The position numbers were made by a program, and so were the translations under genes. The notes beneath the pieces are model-generated. The model searched no databases. It was given only the letters and a program-made list of their open reading frames with translations, and had not been told where the DNA came from. A stretch of DNA of 64,000 bases from Deltaproteobacteria bacterium (GTDB lineage: Bacteria; UBA10199; DSSB01): contig JACKPJ010000003.1 of NCBI GenBank assembly GCA_024233625.1, positions 1-64,000 on the forward strand. Reading direction: 5' to 3'. Below are positions 18,168-27,144 of this stretch, piece by piece (the first letter of the stretch is position 1; every line of letters begins with the position of its first letter).

Positions 18168-18965
18168 TTAGGCTTTAATTGTTTGATGTTCCTCTTTGAA
18201 GAGACGAAGAGCAAATTGACCGGCAGGTGTTGCTCTGAGTTCTTCTTTAAGATCGATAAATTCTTTTGGAAATTTTGAGTCGAGCACAGGAATTGTCGAG
18301 TGACCTTCCGACTGATCAATCCAAAGTACTGGTGAAGCTAGACAAGCAAAACTAATATCCGCAGCACTTATCTTTCTTCCTACCAAATATTTTCTCGATT
18401 GAATGCGTTCACTTATTTCAGAAAAAATTTGCCTAACTTTTTGAAGTGACTTTTGAACTGTCTTCTCATTGATATGTAAGTTTTGAGTGATCATATTTGT
18501 CATAATCGAACCCAAAAATTTAAACATCCATTGCTGAGGAAGAGAAACGAGTTTTTTAACCATCTCCTGATTAATTTCTGGAGATGGTAACAACATGTAA
18601 TAGACAATCTTACGAGTAGCCGGGCCTAAATGATCATGAAAGTAGTTTTGCAATTGAGTAACCTCTGCAGTTGGATATAAGTGATTTTTTTTCTCTGCGA
18701 AACGATCTGAAAGGTACTTCATGATCTCTCTAGAATCAGAGATTCTTCGTCCCTCATCCGTAATCAGAAGTGGTGTCGAGAAACGACTGGAAACTTTATC
18801 GGCATGTCCCACTCCCCGACCAAGTGTTTCCCACATAACAGGCAAAAAATGAAAAACTGGCAAATATGCATGTTCACGCCATTCAACTCCATACCTTTGC
18901 AAAACCCAACGCACTTGTTCATTATAATGAGACCAGACAATAGTAATAAGTTGATGATCAGCCAT
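18168..18965 (-). CDS. Glutathione S-transferase family protein
   Basis: A 265-residue GST-fold protein. The thioredoxin-like N-terminal half begins ITIVWSHYNEQVRWVLQRYG and includes STPLLITDEGRRISDSREIM, the region of the cis-Pro and glutathione-contact Ser. The C-terminal helical domain carries SRKYLVGRKISAADISFACL, the GST N-capping motif. The usual catalytic Ser/Cys position reads SHYNEQ, so activity cannot be read directly. It is longer than the usual 200-220 residues because of an insert in the middle. It is monocistronic. Confidence 0.78.
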   Translation of the reverse strand: MADHQLITIVWSHYNEQVRWVLQRYGVEWREHAYLPVFHFLPVMWETLGRGVGHADKVSSRFSTPLLITDEGRRISDSREIMKYLSDRFAEKKNHLYPTAEVTQLQNYFHDHLGPATRKIVYYMLLPSPEINQEMVKKLVSLPQQWMFKFLGSIMTNMITQNLHINEKTVQKSLQKVRQIFSEISERIQSRKYLVGRKISAADISFACLASPVLWIDQSEGHSTIPVLDSKFPKEFIDLKEELRATPAGQFALRLFKEEHQTIKA

Positions 18966-19001
18966 AATGGATTAAATTATGTCGATTTAGCCAGCTAAAG
19001 T

Positions 19002-19451
19002 CTATGATTTTTTAATTCCTTCTAAAAACTCTTTTAACTCATCTATAGTCACCTTCCATTCATTGATCACTGGTCCAATAGCTTTAACTTCGGAATCCCC
19101 TCTTCGATAAATATTTGAGTGGTTTTTTCCCAATAGAAAATCCTCACCATCTAAAATGACCATCTCTTTGTGAACACGAATATCATGCTCTCCTTGATAT
19201 CGAAGCATCCACCACAAAATGCATTTTTCTTCTTCAGGTTTTTTGACACTTTTTACCAAGACTACTTCCCCTTTTTTCTCGAGTAAAATCTTGATAGCTG
19301 ACTTCCATTGATATTGATAATCTTCTATCTCCCAATACGAAAGTGGAATTTCAAATTTCTCACTATAGTCACCGATTGTAATCTCGCCATAACAAAATTT
19401 TTCTCCCTCACGCATGAAAGGCTGTGAGATAACCTCGATCCAAAAAGCCAT
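19002..19451 (-). CDS. Small acidic protein, possibly a CdiI-like immunity protein
   Basis: 149 residues, no signal or membrane segment. The pattern MAFWIEVISQPF, GEITIGDYSEKFE, PLSYWEIEDYQYQWKSA, CILWWMLRYQG and a final EWKVTIDELKEFLEGI resembles small proteins annotated as contact-dependent inhibition immunity (CdiI) type, from memory; the match is not secure. No CdiA/CdiB or other toxin gene is adjacent, so if correct it is an orphan. The start at 19451 is preferred because agagg lies just upstream. Confidence 0.4.
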   Translation of the reverse strand: MAFWIEVISQPFMREGEKFCYGEITIGDYSEKFEIPLSYWEIEDYQYQWKSAIKILLEKKGEVVLVKSVKKPEEEKCILWWMLRYQGEHDIRVHKEMVILDGEDFLLGKNHSNIYRRGDSEVKAIGPVINEWKVTIDELKEFLEGIKKS

Positions 19452-19697
19452 AAGCACCTCTTCATAGTTTGAATATCTTCCAATTTAACAAAGCAACAAT
19501 CGTACCAACGAAGCGGCAAAACGAACTTCGGATTTAGGTTTAATTTTTAAAGGATTTTTTATATGATTATTATTAATATATTAAATTACAAGAAAGTGAG
19601 AGTTTGAACTGTTCGATTTTCAAACCATCATCGTATGAAAATCGAACAAATCACTTATTGAAACATACCTATCTTTAATACATTTATTATAATTTTG

Positions 19698-19716
19698 TAT
19701 GTATCAAAGCGGGATC
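19698..19716. repeat. 19-bp direct repeat, copy 1
   Basis: The sequence tatgtatcaaagcgggatc is identical to bases 21534-21552. Read on the minus strand this copy gives YVDPALIH in frame, the same as the C-terminus of the LamG pseudogene (GVDPALIH). It is therefore probably a leftover of a second copy of that gene end. The two copies bracket the intergenic repeat and the CSLREA gene. Confidence 0.7.
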
Positions 19717-19726
19717 CACATAGTTA

Positions 19727-19985
19727 TTTCCTTTCTTTTTAGGCAAAAAGAAAGGAACAAAGAAAAGCCCTTGCCCACGAATAAAATACCTAAAATCCTC
19801 AACCATCCCGCTAAGACTCGCAAACTCGCTGCGCTCAGACAGTGCGAGTCTCTTCACGCGGGATTTTGTTTCGGATTTTTTACGGCATTTTTTCGAGCGG
19901 GCATCCCAAAACTTTTGGCTTTAAAAGAAAGAAGAAAAAAAACTCCACTCTCTTCCCAGCGTTTAGTTCGAGAGTGGAGACCAAC
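19727..19985. repeat. Intergenic repeat element with palindromes, copy 1
   Basis: Non-coding block with several dyads: a ctttctttttaggc/aaaaagaaag inverted pair, actcgcaaactcgctgcgct with gcgctcagacagtgcgagt, and ctccactctc/gagagtggag at the end. The first part resembles the block at 48937-49008 (aagaaa...aacaaagaaaa...gcc...aataaaat). This style of repeat is common between genes in Proteobacteria. Open frames across it have no protein-like features. The flanks 19452-19697 and 19986-20057 hold nothing recognisable. Confidence 0.6.
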
Positions 19986-20057
19986 CCCTGTCTTAAGTAC
20001 CTAGATTCCGTTACTCTGGACTCGAAGCTTTAAAAAACATTTTTTAGGAATACCTAC

Positions 20058-21464
20058 TTATGCTTTTCTTTTAGATTTTCCTCGAAGAGAAATCATTAAT
20101 CCAAGACCTAAAGCTAATAAGAAAAACATACCGCTTTTTTGGACATGAGAAGCTGTTAATTCGCAGCCACCTGAAGAATCACCATCTCCGTTACCGCTTC
20201 CGTTTTCTTCTATAGTGCAGGTCGCACTGCAGCCGTCTTTATCGGTGTTATTACCGTCATCACATTGCTCTGCAGCACTGACAACTCCATCACCACAAAA
20301 TGTTTGAAAGGCTCCGCTGTCACAAGCTGCTGCTCGGGAGACTCCGCGTTGGTCTGTTGCAGGACAGTTTTCGGTATTTCCTGCACCAAGGGCTGGGCTT
20401 CCTGCTAGCAAGGCATAAGTATCTGTTTCACCTCCGTTATTCGCTAATGCTCCCAAAAGAGGGTCGATGGGTGATTCTAAAGTACCCAGCATATCCGCAT
20501 CGGTAAAATCAGTGATACCGCAGTTGATACCGATGATGTTGCCGCCGGAGAGAACAACTTCGTAAGACACACAATCCGCTGTTTCTGGAGAACTTGGATT
20601 AAAATTATTTGCAACAATAGAATTTTTCAAGGTTAAGGAAACAGGATCATTATAAAGTCTAATGCCACCCGAATCAGAGTTTACTAGTGCGATTTGCTCA
20701 TTTTCAACAATTGTACTATTTATAACCACAGCATTAGCATTTACAAGAGTTATTGCAGCTCCTCCATTATCACTAGCAATATTTTTACTAATTGTCGTAT
20801 TTTCAATTAACAAATCACTTTGGTTAATATATAAACCACCGCTGTCACTTTCATTATCACTAATTATTGTGCTTTGAATAGTTATACTACCTCCATCTGA
20901 ATAGATAGCTCCTCCATCACTATTTATAGAACCAACATTATTTTTCAATTCACAGTTCCCTACTAGCACTTCACCGCCTTGATTATAAATACCTAACCCG
21001 TCAACACCTAAATTATTCGGAGCAAGACCATCCTGTATACTAACATTCAGTAAATTAACCTTAGCCATGTGAATCTCAAAAATACGACTGGGTTCACCAG
21101 TTCGACTAATAATTGACTTCCTCGCTCCCTGACCTTGGATAATGACATCTTTAGTAATATCCAAATCACCGACATGGTTCACATCATCATCCATCTCAGC
21201 CCCGTTTAAAGTGTAAGTCTCTGCTGCTAACTCAATCGTGTCCTGATCTGGGTTACTATTGGCCTCAGTAATTGCAGCTCTTAATGTACAATTATCCAAG
21301 ACATCATCAATCTGACAGTGGCCATCCCCAGGGTTAGCATCATCGACATCGTTTGGATTATTGACTACAAAAGTCGCTGCTATTGAAGATGAAAACGGCG
21401 CTAAAGCAAACACACTCAACGCTAAAATACCTATTCCACTCTTTTTTATCCATTTTCTTTGCAT
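20058..21464 (-). CDS. CSLREA-type beta-helix surface protein with DUF4215 repeat and C-terminal sorting-like tail
   Basis: A 468-residue exported protein. Signal peptide: MQRKWIKKSGIGILALSVFA to SIAA. The mature part opens with a CSLREA-type domain (FVVNNPNDVDD, CTLRAAITEANSNPDQDTI) and continues as a right-handed parallel beta-helix with repeated NNxGxxSDGGAIYSDGG-like turns. Near the end is one Cys-rich DUF4215 repeat (CGDGVVSAAEQCDDGN). The tail has a Gly/Cys motif (SSGGCELT), a hydrophobic helix (MFFLLALGLGLMISL) and a basic end (RGKSKRKA), the three-part form of MYXO-CTERM-like sorting signals. The ATG at 21464 is chosen from aaaagggg upstream. It is probably anchored at the cell surface. 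Confidence 0.85.
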   Translation of the reverse strand: MQRKWIKKSGIGILALSVFALAPFSSSIAATFVVNNPNDVDDANPGDGHCQIDDVLDNCTLRAAITEANSNPDQDTIELAAETYTLNGAEMDDDVNHVGDLDITKDVIIQGQGARKSIISRTGEPSRIFEIHMAKVNLLNVSIQDGLAPNNLGVDGLGIYNQGGEVLVGNCELKNNVGSINSDGGAIYSDGGSITIQSTIISDNESDSGGLYINQSDLLIENTTISKNIASDNGGAAITLVNANAVVINSTIVENEQIALVNSDSGGIRLYNDPVSLTLKNSIVANNFNPSSPETADCVSYEVVLSGGNIIGINCGITDFTDADMLGTLESPIDPLLGALANNGGETDTYALLAGSPALGAGNTENCPATDQRGVSRAAACDSGAFQTFCGDGVVSAAEQCDDGNNTDKDGCSATCTIEENGSGNGDGDSSGGCELTASHVQKSGMFFLLALGLGLMISLRGKSKRKA

Positions 21465-21522
21465 AGTTTCCCCTTTTTTAATTAGATTATTCTTCCTTAA
21501 TAAAAATAAATTTAACAACTTA

Positions 21523-24332
21523 TTACTCACACTTATGTATCAAAGCGGGATCAACCCCATATCCGTAAGCATCTCCAGCCAAGCGCTCGCAACTGGCTTT
21601 AATTTCTTCAGCACTTAAGGCTTTATTATATAAAGCAACCTCACTAATCACACCCAAGAAATCGCCGATATTGCCATCAACTCCTTCGTAATGTAAAAAG
21701 TTTAATGCGTGGATAGAAGTACAAGTAGTATTTAAGTTTTTATTAAAAGGATCAGATTTTTCCAAACCATTTACATACATTGTAGCTTTGCTTAAATTCT
21801 TATCATAACTTATAGCTACATAATGCCAGTTTTTATGCTTATCCATGGGATCAAAATTAATAAGCTCTGATTTTATTTCAAACCAATTTGCATTTTGGTC
21901 ATCAAACCCATTTGTTCCTACTTTACACCCCTGACTTGTATCTCCTAACACGCCCACAAACTTAAATTGATTGCCGCCAATATCATCAATCCCCAAGGCA
22001 AACTCACCATTTTTGGAATAGAGATATTTCATTTTATTTGTCAGCTTATCCACGCGGACTAGGAGCTCCACGGTGATCGCTGTAGGGCTGACGTGGGGAC
22101 TATCTTGTTTACCTCGGTAGTGAGCCGCATTATTACCCTTATCAAAACTTAAACCACGGAAGTTTGGTAGCCAATGACTCGCTTCGGTATGATAAATAAA
22201 GCCATACTCTTTAAGAGGATCCACATAATTCGGAAATTCTGACTTGGTATGTTCCAGAAAAAAGCCCGCCAGGTCGTTCATACCCCACCATAGAACCAGG
22301 TTTTTATCGGTAATCAAATAGTGAGTATCCAAATGGCGCGTGACGATTTGATCTTGTGAGTTGAGTAACTGGATATCAAACTCATAGAGCGCGCGGGGCA
22401 GTAACTCGCCCACATCCAAAAGCTACCTTCTCCAGTGATACTATCCTGATAGGCGCGGTTGCGATAAATATCGACTCGCCATTTTTGGTTCTCTTCGACC
22501 CCGGAAAGGCTTAAGCTATGCGGGCCAGGAGAATAAGAAGGCTCTCCGCTGGGCTGCGTCGATTGTTTTAAAGAACCTTGGCCAACTGCAACTTCTTGCA
22601 GACTGACCTCAGCGTCTGAAACAAAGTCTGTAATGCCATTGCTTCGATGGGCCTCCAGGTGCCAGGTAGAGGCATCATCACAATTAATATCGATCTCACC
22701 CGAACCGGTCGGGCTAGTCAACTCGATGATCTCATTCGGGTTATCAGCATCACTCAGATAGATCGGGTCTTCCTCGCTACGGTTAGACACCGTCCAGCTT
22801 AAGACGCCTCAGCCACCTTGAAAGCATTGTTCCTTGCCTGCTTCGGCATTTTTGAGCTGGAAGAGGATATCTGGGTCTTGATTGATCCGGTAAGTCACTT
22901 CCCGGTATAGACTCCGTCTTGTGTCAGGGCCTTATAGACAATGCTCAGCACGCATTCGTGTTCCACTATGGAAAGATCAATCGGGTTACTGCTAAAGGTA
23001 GCTGGATCGCTATTCACATCAAAGACCTGAACCAGAGCTTGGTTAAAGCCAGAGCCGCATTGGTCACCCACGATCTTATCGATCGAAAGATTAATCAGAC
23101 CTTCGACTTTAGAAGTATCCACGTAAGCCAAAAGTTGCATGCTATCGCGCAGCTCACTGCCGGGAGCCGGACTATTGACCTTGATCTCACTGTCATTGGC
23201 AACCAAGACAGGATGCGCATACTGCGTCACCATGCCCAGGAAGTTTCGGTCTCCAGATGAATCGCGCTCGGACCATCGGCGAGATAAAAACTAGTATCGA
23301 GCTGACCGAGTAAACATTGGAAAGACCTCTTCTCCGCTGGAGACTAGTTTAAGCCTTAAGATCCCTGACTCGTCGCAGGCCTCCGCTGCAACATCGATCT
23401 TACCACTGACGGTCTCTCCACGAAAAGGCTGAATCACTGCTATCTCAGGGCCCAGATCGGCAGGACGCTGCGCGCTCTTGCTAAAGCTCACTGGATAGCT
23501 GCGTTCGGTGCGGATGCCCAAGGGATCAATCGCCTCGATGCGTAACACGATTTCATCCTTGGCATAACTCGCACGGGTATTAAAAACGGCGCTTAAGTGG
23601 GATAAGGTGCCATCTTCGCTCTCAGTGACTTCCATGAATGGTATCCACACACTGGACCAATCGGAGATGCGGGCTATCCGCTAGCATCTTTAAAATCAGT
23701 TCTACCTGAATCGTATCCACCTGACCATTGGCAATCGTGCCATGACCTCCGGTGGATAAGGAATGCTCTGGGCGTGTTGGGGATCACTGCCCTCCACTAA
23801 CTCGTCGTAGTTTAAATAGGAATCTCCATCCAAATCAAAGTTGGGCAAATGATGCAGAGAAATATGATCCTGATAGCGAGGATCCAAATCATTGAGACTC
23901 TTCATGACCTGGTCGGGAGTAAAACGCACGGTATTGGAAAAATCTAAGATCTCTTCCACCTGAAACACCGCTGCAAAGGAATCTTGCCTACATAAAGATT
24001 GAAACAAAGGCATAGCGATCTCCGCGCAGCAGCTCAAAGATCGGCGCCTGGACTTCGCCTGTATTCATGTTAATCTCTAAAGCTACACGGTGAACTTCTT
24101 CATCCTTAGAATTATAAACCGTCAGTTCTCCAGTGATATTTTGTCCGAGCAGAGATTTTACCAACCTCAAGGGCAAATAGCTTTGATCGCCCGAAGCACT
24201 GTCCGATAGCTCAGAGCTGCTACCGCAACTCATGCTAAAAATTAAAATCAAGAAAATAAAAACAGATTTGAAAAATGAAAATAGTGATTGTCGAAATGGC
24301 TTCTTAAAATAACTGGCAAGATATTTTGGCAT
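21523..24332 (-). pseudogene. Large LamG-domain lipoprotein gene, broken by frameshifts and a nonsense codon
   Basis: One gene of about 930 codons split into pieces. The start is intact: lipoprotein signal with lipobox Cys36 (FSMSC). Fragments then follow in shifting frames and join smoothly, with breaks near 23990, 23745, 23675, 23320, 23230, 22910 and 22420, plus an in-frame TGA at 22809-22811 between KEQCFQGG and GVLSWTVSN. The break at 22420 fits loss of one T from a run (GSF then LDVGELLP). The C-terminal 220 residues are a LamG/concanavalin-like domain (LVRVDKLTNKMKYLYSKNG, WHYVAISYDKNLSKATMYVNG, ISEVALYNKALSAEEI). A calcium-loop segment (NFDLDGDSYLNYDEL) lies in the N-terminal half. 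Sequencing error is possible, but neighbouring genes are intact, so real decay is more likely. Confidence 0.85.
21534..21552. repeat. 19-bp direct repeat, copy 2
   Basis: Identical to 19698-19716. This copy lies in the last codons of the LamG pseudogene (GVDPALIHKCE on the minus strand). Confidence 0.7.
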
Positions 24333-24903
24333 GTCATGCCCCCCTTAACAACGTTCAATAAGTTTTTGTTCATAATTAAGCTCCTTGCAACTTTAACTTT
24401 GTTAAATAAAGACTAAAGAGCTTGTACCCCTAATTAAGTTTGTATGATGATATTAACTTTGAAATTTTAAATCGGCTTAAGACACCAAATTAATAAAATC
24501 AAAATCCTTCACTTGTAAAAGTGATTTTTTATTAAACGCTGGAATAAGACTCGATTATTGCTTTTCTTCAATCAAGTCAAGGGGGTTTTCACAACTTGGA
24601 TAAATTTTTACTCAAACACAACGGAGGAGAAATCATTTTAACCTTTACAATTGTATATAAAATGTGCTTTGCCATATAAAATTAACCAAATATAGTTTTG
24701 TCATTTTTGTACTGGGGTAGTGCAATTAATTGATCAAAATGCATCCAAAATAACCATAGTGATGTAATTCTTTTTCCGTTTCTACACTTTCCCCGTAAAC
24801 TTCGTGTAACGAAAATATTTAAAGACACAACTATTAAAAGCATCATTAATGTTTCGGCAGGCAAATTAACCCGGTTAGAACATTAATATATGTGGAGGGA
24901 AAT
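24333..24903. other. Intergenic region, nothing recognised
   Basis: About 570 bases of very AT-rich DNA upstream of the LamG pseudogene and of the small reading frame at 24904. A weak hairpin (cacttgtaaaagtg followed by a T run) lies near 24510-24530. A minus-strand open frame at 24682-24864 has no family features. The segment should contain the promoter of the LamG gene on the minus strand. Confidence 0.35.
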
Positions 24904-25017
24904 ATGGGTGGATTCGTTCAATTAGCTCATGATGAGCGTTTAAATCATGATCGCCGTCAAGCTGTACGCATACCTTATAGTTTTTTCATTACACAAAAAG
25001 CAAACTATAGTCCTTAA
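24904..25017 (+). CDS. 37-residue open frame, PilZ-like N-terminal fragment
   Basis: A short frame (MGGFVQLAHDERLNHDRRQA continuing VRIPYSFFITQ) with a strong ggaggga ribosome site six bases upstream. The DRRQAVRIPYSFFI part resembles the RxxxR-type start of PilZ c-di-GMP-binding domains, but the remaining PilZ residues (D/NxSxxG) are absent and the frame stops at TAA. It is either a leftover of a truncated PilZ gene or a genuine small peptide or leader for the ketosynthase operon 105 bases downstream. Confidence 0.35.
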   Translation: MGGFVQLAHDERLNHDRRQAVRIPYSFFITQKANYSP

Positions 25018-25078
25018 ATTTTCATAATCTATTACAGTCATTACTCCAAAAAATTTCTATAAAAAACCTAATAGATTA

Positions 25079-25092
25079 TTGAACATATTCAA
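25079..25092. promoter_or_regulatory. Short dyad upstream of the ketosynthase gene
   Basis: ttgaa-cata-ttcaa, a 5-bp inverted repeat with a four-base centre, 29 bases before the ketosynthase ATG. It is in the right place for an operator, but a dyad this short is easily found by chance in AT-rich DNA. Confidence 0.2.
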
Positions 25093-25121
25093 ACTTTATT
25101 TTTTAAAAAAAGAGGCTAATC

Positions 25122-26165
25122 ATGAAAATAGACGGAATCGGAATATCATTTCCAGAAAAAGAAATAGGCATCGATGAAACAATAAAAATGATTGCAGAAA
25201 ATAGTAGAGCAAGTTTTGAAGGGAATCTAGATGAAACATTAAATATCATTCGAGACAAACTGATTAGATCAGGCGCAAAAACCCGACGTTGGCTCGAAGA
25301 TAAAGAAAGACCAATAGACCATATAAAAAAAGCAACTCTGCAAGCATTAGAGCAAGCTAGCTGCCAAATCGAAGATATAGATTTACTTATATATGCAGGA
25401 GTTGGCACAGGTTTTATCGAACCGGGGCAAGCTTATATAGCTGCACACGCTCTAGGCATGGATTCAGTCCAATGCTTTGACATCCTTGAAGCTTGTATGA
25501 GTTGGACAAGAGCATCACAAATAGCACATTCTTTTATAAAAAGCGGAACCTATCAAAGAGTTCTCATAGTAAACGGAGAATTTGTAAATATAAAAAATGG
25601 ACCGATTTATCCCTGTAATTATAAATTAAAGAACAATGACGAATTAAAATGGATTTTGCCCTCTTATACTATAGGAAATGTAGCTGCTGCTACAATTCTT
25701 AGCTCAAAAGAAGATATAAGTTGGGAATGGCATTTTTCTGGACGACCAGACTATGCAAATCTCTGCACTATCCCTATCGCGGATACATCTATGTTTTCCG
25801 AAGGAGAGGAAAAAATAGGAAAGAGTGGAGTTAATAGATTTACTTCCTATGGTGGTGATTTACATCGCCATGCGGGTGAAGAACTTCCAAAAGTATTCAG
25901 TAAACTTTCATTACCAACTGAGACAATAAAAAAAGTGTTTATTCATGCATCTTCAAAAACAGCTTGGGAGTCGTATGGTGAAAGCCTTGGAATAAAGAAT
26001 AAGCTTTATCACATATATCCAGATTATGGAAACTTAGTATCAGCATCCATTCCAGTCGCTATTCAATTAGCATATCAAAATGAAAGTATTAAAAAAGGAG
26101 ATCAGTTAGTAGGTCTAATGGCGAGTGCAGGAATGTCATTCTGCAGTTTTGCTTTCAAATTTTAG
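25122..26165 (+). CDS. KAS III-like ketosynthase (thiolase fold)
   Basis: A 347-residue ketosynthase of the FabH/3-oxoacyl-ACP synthase III group, which joins acyl-CoA or acyl-ACP units by Claisen condensation. The Cys-His-Asn triad is in place: Cys125 (FDILEACMSW), His275 (VFIHASS) and Asn304 (DYGNLVSASIP). It differs from housekeeping FabH: the usual AACSG is EACMS, and Glu100 in GFIEPGQA sits about 25 residues before the cysteine, where OleA- and PpyS-type enzymes that condense two fatty acyl groups carry a catalytic Glu (recalled, not checked). An alpha/beta hydrolase follows after 34 bases. Taken with the neighbours, synthesis of a fatty-acid-derived small molecule is likelier than primary lipid synthesis. 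The ribosome site is agagg. Confidence 0.82.
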   Translation: MKIDGIGISFPEKEIGIDETIKMIAENSRASFEGNLDETLNIIRDKLIRSGAKTRRWLEDKERPIDHIKKATLQALEQASCQIEDIDLLIYAGVGTGFIEPGQAYIAAHALGMDSVQCFDILEACMSWTRASQIAHSFIKSGTYQRVLIVNGEFVNIKNGPIYPCNYKLKNNDELKWILPSYTIGNVAAATILSSKEDISWEWHFSGRPDYANLCTIPIADTSMFSEGEEKIGKSGVNRFTSYGGDLHRHAGEELPKVFSKLSLPTETIKKVFIHASSKTAWESYGESLGIKNKLYHIYPDYGNLVSASIPVAIQLAYQNESIKKGDQLVGLMASAGMSFCSFAFKF

Positions 26166-26199
26166 GAGAAGATCTTTTCTTATAGGCAGGAGAAATTAT

Positions 26200-27012
26200 A
26201 TGCCATATTTCAAAAAAGGATATGATAAGCTTTATTATAAAATACTTAACCCTAAAGCCAAAAAAAGTCTTTTGTGTCTGCATGGATGGGGAACTAATCA
26301 TGCAATATGGAGTGGAGCAGAAAAATATCTAAAATCGTATCGTATAATAAAAGTCGACCTGCCGGGCATGGGAAAATCATCATATAATGCAAGAAAAGTT
26401 GCCCCCAGCTATCTTAACTACACTACAAATTTAATATGTAACTTATTAGATGAATTATCCATTAAAGACTTTTCCATACTTGGTCATTCAATTGGGGGAA
26501 TTCTAGCTGTTTCTATTTCAAATAAATTAAATCCAAAAGCTATTTTGTTAGATTCTACTCCATTATTAGGTGGAAAAGGAGTCACAACTAAAGTTAAGCT
26601 TTTTGCAACGCCTTGGATGATAAGAACTCCTCTTTATGCAGCTTTGCGAATACCTTGGGCCACTCGCAGAATAGTCCACAATACTTTAGAAAATATCGAC
26701 TTAATTCCTTTGAAAAAGGTAAACTCTCTTATTAAAGGTTTTAATCTTGCTAACCAATATGCTTTATTCGATTCCTTAATTGACTCTCTAAAAAAATCTA
26801 TCGACAGTTCAATAAAAAATTTCACAGGAAGTTTTTTCTATATAGTTGGTGAAAATAATCAAACTTTGAATGGAGATTTAATGATCAAATTTCTTCAGGA
26901 TATCGTTAAAAAAACAAAAATTAAAAAACTTGCAAAAACTAGACATTACCCACAACTAGAAAATCCAGATGAATATTATAAAACTGTCGACTCGTTTTTA
27001 GCTGCTGTTTAA
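26200..27012 (+). CDS. Alpha/beta hydrolase, BioH/OleB-like
   Basis: A 270-residue alpha/beta hydrolase. The oxyanion HGWG (28-31) and nucleophile Ser97 in GHSIGG are clear, and a C-terminal His (KTRHYPQLENPDEY) is in the expected place. The acid residue is not obvious. The N-terminus lacks a signal peptide, so the enzyme is cytoplasmic. The ATG at 26200 follows caggag and lies 34 bases after the ketosynthase stop, so the two form an operon; it probably acts on the ketosynthase product or on an acyl thioester. Hydrolase partners are known for ketosynthases in olefin (OleA/OleB) pathways, but OleC and OleD are not in the window. Confidence 0.8.
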   Translation: MPYFKKGYDKLYYKILNPKAKKSLLCLHGWGTNHAIWSGAEKYLKSYRIIKVDLPGMGKSSYNARKVAPSYLNYTTNLICNLLDELSIKDFSILGHSIGGILAVSISNKLNPKAILLDSTPLLGGKGVTTKVKLFATPWMIRTPLYAALRIPWATRRIVHNTLENIDLIPLKKVNSLIKGFNLANQYALFDSLIDSLKKSIDSSIKNFTGSFFYIVGENNQTLNGDLMIKFLQDIVKKTKIKKLAKTRHYPQLENPDEYYKTVDSFLAAV

Positions 27013-27144
27013 AGTTATATGATAAGAATTTACTACGCAGCCATCCTAGATAATCGAACTCTCCTTAAAAAAATTATAAAAAAACATAATTAGGTATCAA
27101 AACTATCTTGAATAGTATAAAATTTTTTCAAGGAGGGGTGATGA

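Noticed and set aside
19699..20004. Open frame of 101 codons on the + strand
   Set aside because: It lies on the palindromic intergenic repeat and the 19-bp direct repeat; no protein-like features, and such repeats often give false frames.
24682..24864. 60-codon minus-strand frame that looked like a possible transposase scrap
   Set aside because: No motif of any transposase or integrase could be found; AT-rich DNA with no repeat ends around it.
26125..26199. Upstream extension of the alpha/beta hydrolase
   Set aside because: It would overlap the conserved end of the ketosynthase; the ATG at 26200 has a good ribosome site and the normal family start.
25122..27012. Complete OleABCD olefin pathway
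   Set aside because: Only OleA-like and OleB-like genes are present; no AMP-ligase (OleC) or reductase (OleD) lies in the window.
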